A model generated the notes under the pieces. It saw only the letters and a program-made list of their open reading frames with translations. It was not told the DNA's origin and ran no database searches. Positions 5,114 through 5,239 of a stretch of 5,239 nt of DNA are shown here, one piece after another; position 1 is the stretch's first letter; each line of letters starts with the position of its first letter. Position numbers and translations under genes: made by a program. This DNA is from an uncultured Leucobacter sp. (GTDB lineage Bacteria; Actinomycetota; Actinomycetes; Actinomycetales; Microbacteriaceae). The DNA lies in the NCBI GenBank assembly GCA_937872275.1, contig CALMSE010000265.1, forward strand, positions 1 to 5,239, in the 5' to 3' direction.

Positions 5114-5239
5114 ATGCGCAGCGAACGGGTGGTGCTTCTGGACGAGCATCGAAGGCCCATCGGCTCGGCCGACAAGGCCGAGGTCCACGGGTTGGAGACG
5201 CCGCTGCACCTCGCGTTCTCCTGCTACCTCCGAGACGAC
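5114..5239 (+). CDS. idi: isopentenyl-diphosphate delta-isomerase type 1, N-terminal part (3' end outside window)
   Basis: Forty-two codons are visible, running off the right edge. The segment aligns without gaps to the N terminus of type 1 IPP isomerase (Nudix fold): [12 protein letters not shown], then ADKAEVH with H25, then [10 protein letters not shown] with H32. In E. coli Idi, H25 and H32 are metal ligands at the same numbers, which supports ATG 5114 as the start. The enzyme interconverts isopentenyl and dimethylallyl diphosphate, supplying allylic primer for prenyl chains, including carotenoids, and is cytoplasmic. In-frame ATG 5072 and GTG 5069 lie upstream but have no ribosome-binding site and would add residues outside the alignment. 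The purine-rich GAGAAGAG (5098-5105), 8 bases before the ATG, is a modest ribosome-binding site. The Nudix box and catalytic Cys/Glu are beyond the window. Regulation by the divergent MarR is likely from the operator-like repeats. Confidence 0.9.
   Translation, partial: MRSERVVLLDEHRRPIGSADKAEVHGLETPLHLAFSCYLRDD

Noticed and set aside
4988..5209. 73-codon minus-strand open frame covering the MarR-idi gap and the start of idi.
   Set aside because: It crosses the AT-rich operator/promoter island, overlaps the conserved idi start antisense, and has no ribosome-binding site or homology I recognise.

Overview
The window is very G+C-rich, with G or C at most third codon positions. Genes are tightly packed with short gaps, several starts coupled to the preceding gene, and actinobacterial protein types. 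I infer a high-G+C actinobacterium, most plausibly Microbacteriaceae (for example a Leucobacter- or Microbacterium-like organism). This placement rests on gene content and style, not on a marker gene.

Layout, left to right. Bases 2-310 (+) are the 3' end of an alpha/beta-hydrolase gene. A 60-bp convergent gap with a strong GC palindrome follows. Bases 371-4240 (-) hold a three-gene set, transcribed right to left: a beta-phosphoglucomutase-type HAD phosphatase/mutase (4240-3539), a GH65 disaccharide phosphorylase/hydrolase (3539-984) and a HEAT-repeat protein (970-371). HAD and GH65 overlap by one base (TGATG), and GH65 and the HEAT gene are about 13 bp apart, so one mRNA is likely. The expected chemistry is phosphorolysis of an alpha-glucosyl disaccharide to beta-glucose-1-phosphate by GH65, then conversion to glucose-6-phosphate by the HAD enzyme. 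One GH65 active-site segment (TTGDSTLS) differs from the usual phosphorylase form, so hydrolysis is possible. The HEAT protein's role is unknown.

A 120-bp gap (4241-4360) separates this set from a MarR-family regulator (4978-4361, -). That regulator diverges from the start of a type 1 isopentenyl-diphosphate isomerase gene, idi (5114 onward, +, cut by the window end). The 135-bp gap between them contains the only AT-rich island in the window. It holds three alternating GTTTA/TAAAC half-sites that look like a MarR operator, together with overlapping promoter-like boxes in both directions.

A MarR regulator divergent from an isoprenoid gene recalls CrtR of Corynebacterium glutamicum, a MarR-type repressor divergent from the carotenoid operon. 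The most interesting hypothesis here is that this MarR controls idi and probably a carotenoid/isoprenoid operon beyond the right edge. No RNA genes, mobile elements or CRISPR arrays were seen.
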